From contig DKNL01000305.1 of assembly GCA_002474325.1 (NCBI GenBank), positions 1 to 6,022 of the forward strand: a stretch of DNA of 6,022 nucleotides. Reading direction: 5' to 3'. The notes under the pieces were generated by a model. That model was given only the letters and a program-made list of their open reading frames with translations. It did not search any database and was not told the origin of the DNA. The position numbers were made by a program, and so were the translations under genes. Origin of the DNA: Opitutales bacterium UBA7389. GTDB taxonomy: Bacteria > Verrucomicrobiota > Verrucomicrobiia > Opitutales > Opitutaceae. Shown one piece after another: positions 5,996 to 6,022 of the stretch (the first letter of the stretch is position 1; each line of letters begins with the position of its first letter).

Positions 5996-6022
5996 TCGCC
6001 TTAAGGCTGGACTTAACAGGTA

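Overview
The window looks like chromosomal DNA of a Gram-negative bacterium. The evidence is a secreted TolB-type beta-propeller protein, a lipoprotein-anchored solute-binding protein and an amino-acid ABC importer. Base composition is moderate by eye. None of the genes has a strong Shine-Dalgarno sequence. An Opitutae-like member of the Verrucomicrobiota would fit these traits, but that is a guess from overall gene character and not something the sequence proves.

Layout, left to right. Bases 1-1106 (minus strand) hold the N-terminal 368 codons of a phospho-sugar mutase whose gene runs off the left edge. Bases 1107-1629 are a 523-base divergent intergenic region. Next to the mutase start it carries a set of inverted repeats in a pseudoknot-like order. 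Further right is a short minus-strand relic resembling the N-terminal half of a CheX-type chemotaxis domain, followed by two small hairpins just before the next gene. Bases 1630-4765 (plus strand) form a compact four-gene unit: a stand-alone methyltransferase of the family that forms the C-terminal domain of the ovothiol enzyme OvoA, a lipoprotein amino-acid-binding protein, a HisM/GlnP-type permease and a HisP/GlnQ-type ATPase. Gene ends overlap or lie within about 25 bases of each other, so they are very probably co-transcribed. Bases 4778-5995 (minus strand) encode a complete TolB-like periplasmic protein that converges on the transporter with only 12 bases between stop codons.

The most interesting unit is the methyltransferase-transporter operon. 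The methyltransferase family is linked to N-methylation of 4-mercaptohistidine (5-thiohistidine) in ovothiol synthesis. Here it is separate from any sulfoxide-synthase domain and sits directly ahead of a complete polar amino-acid uptake system. This suggests, as inference only, an importer for histidine, a thiohistidine or a related amino acid coupled to its methylation. The second candidate for novelty is the structured region directly upstream of the phospho-sugar mutase, which could form mutually exclusive structures next to the start codon.
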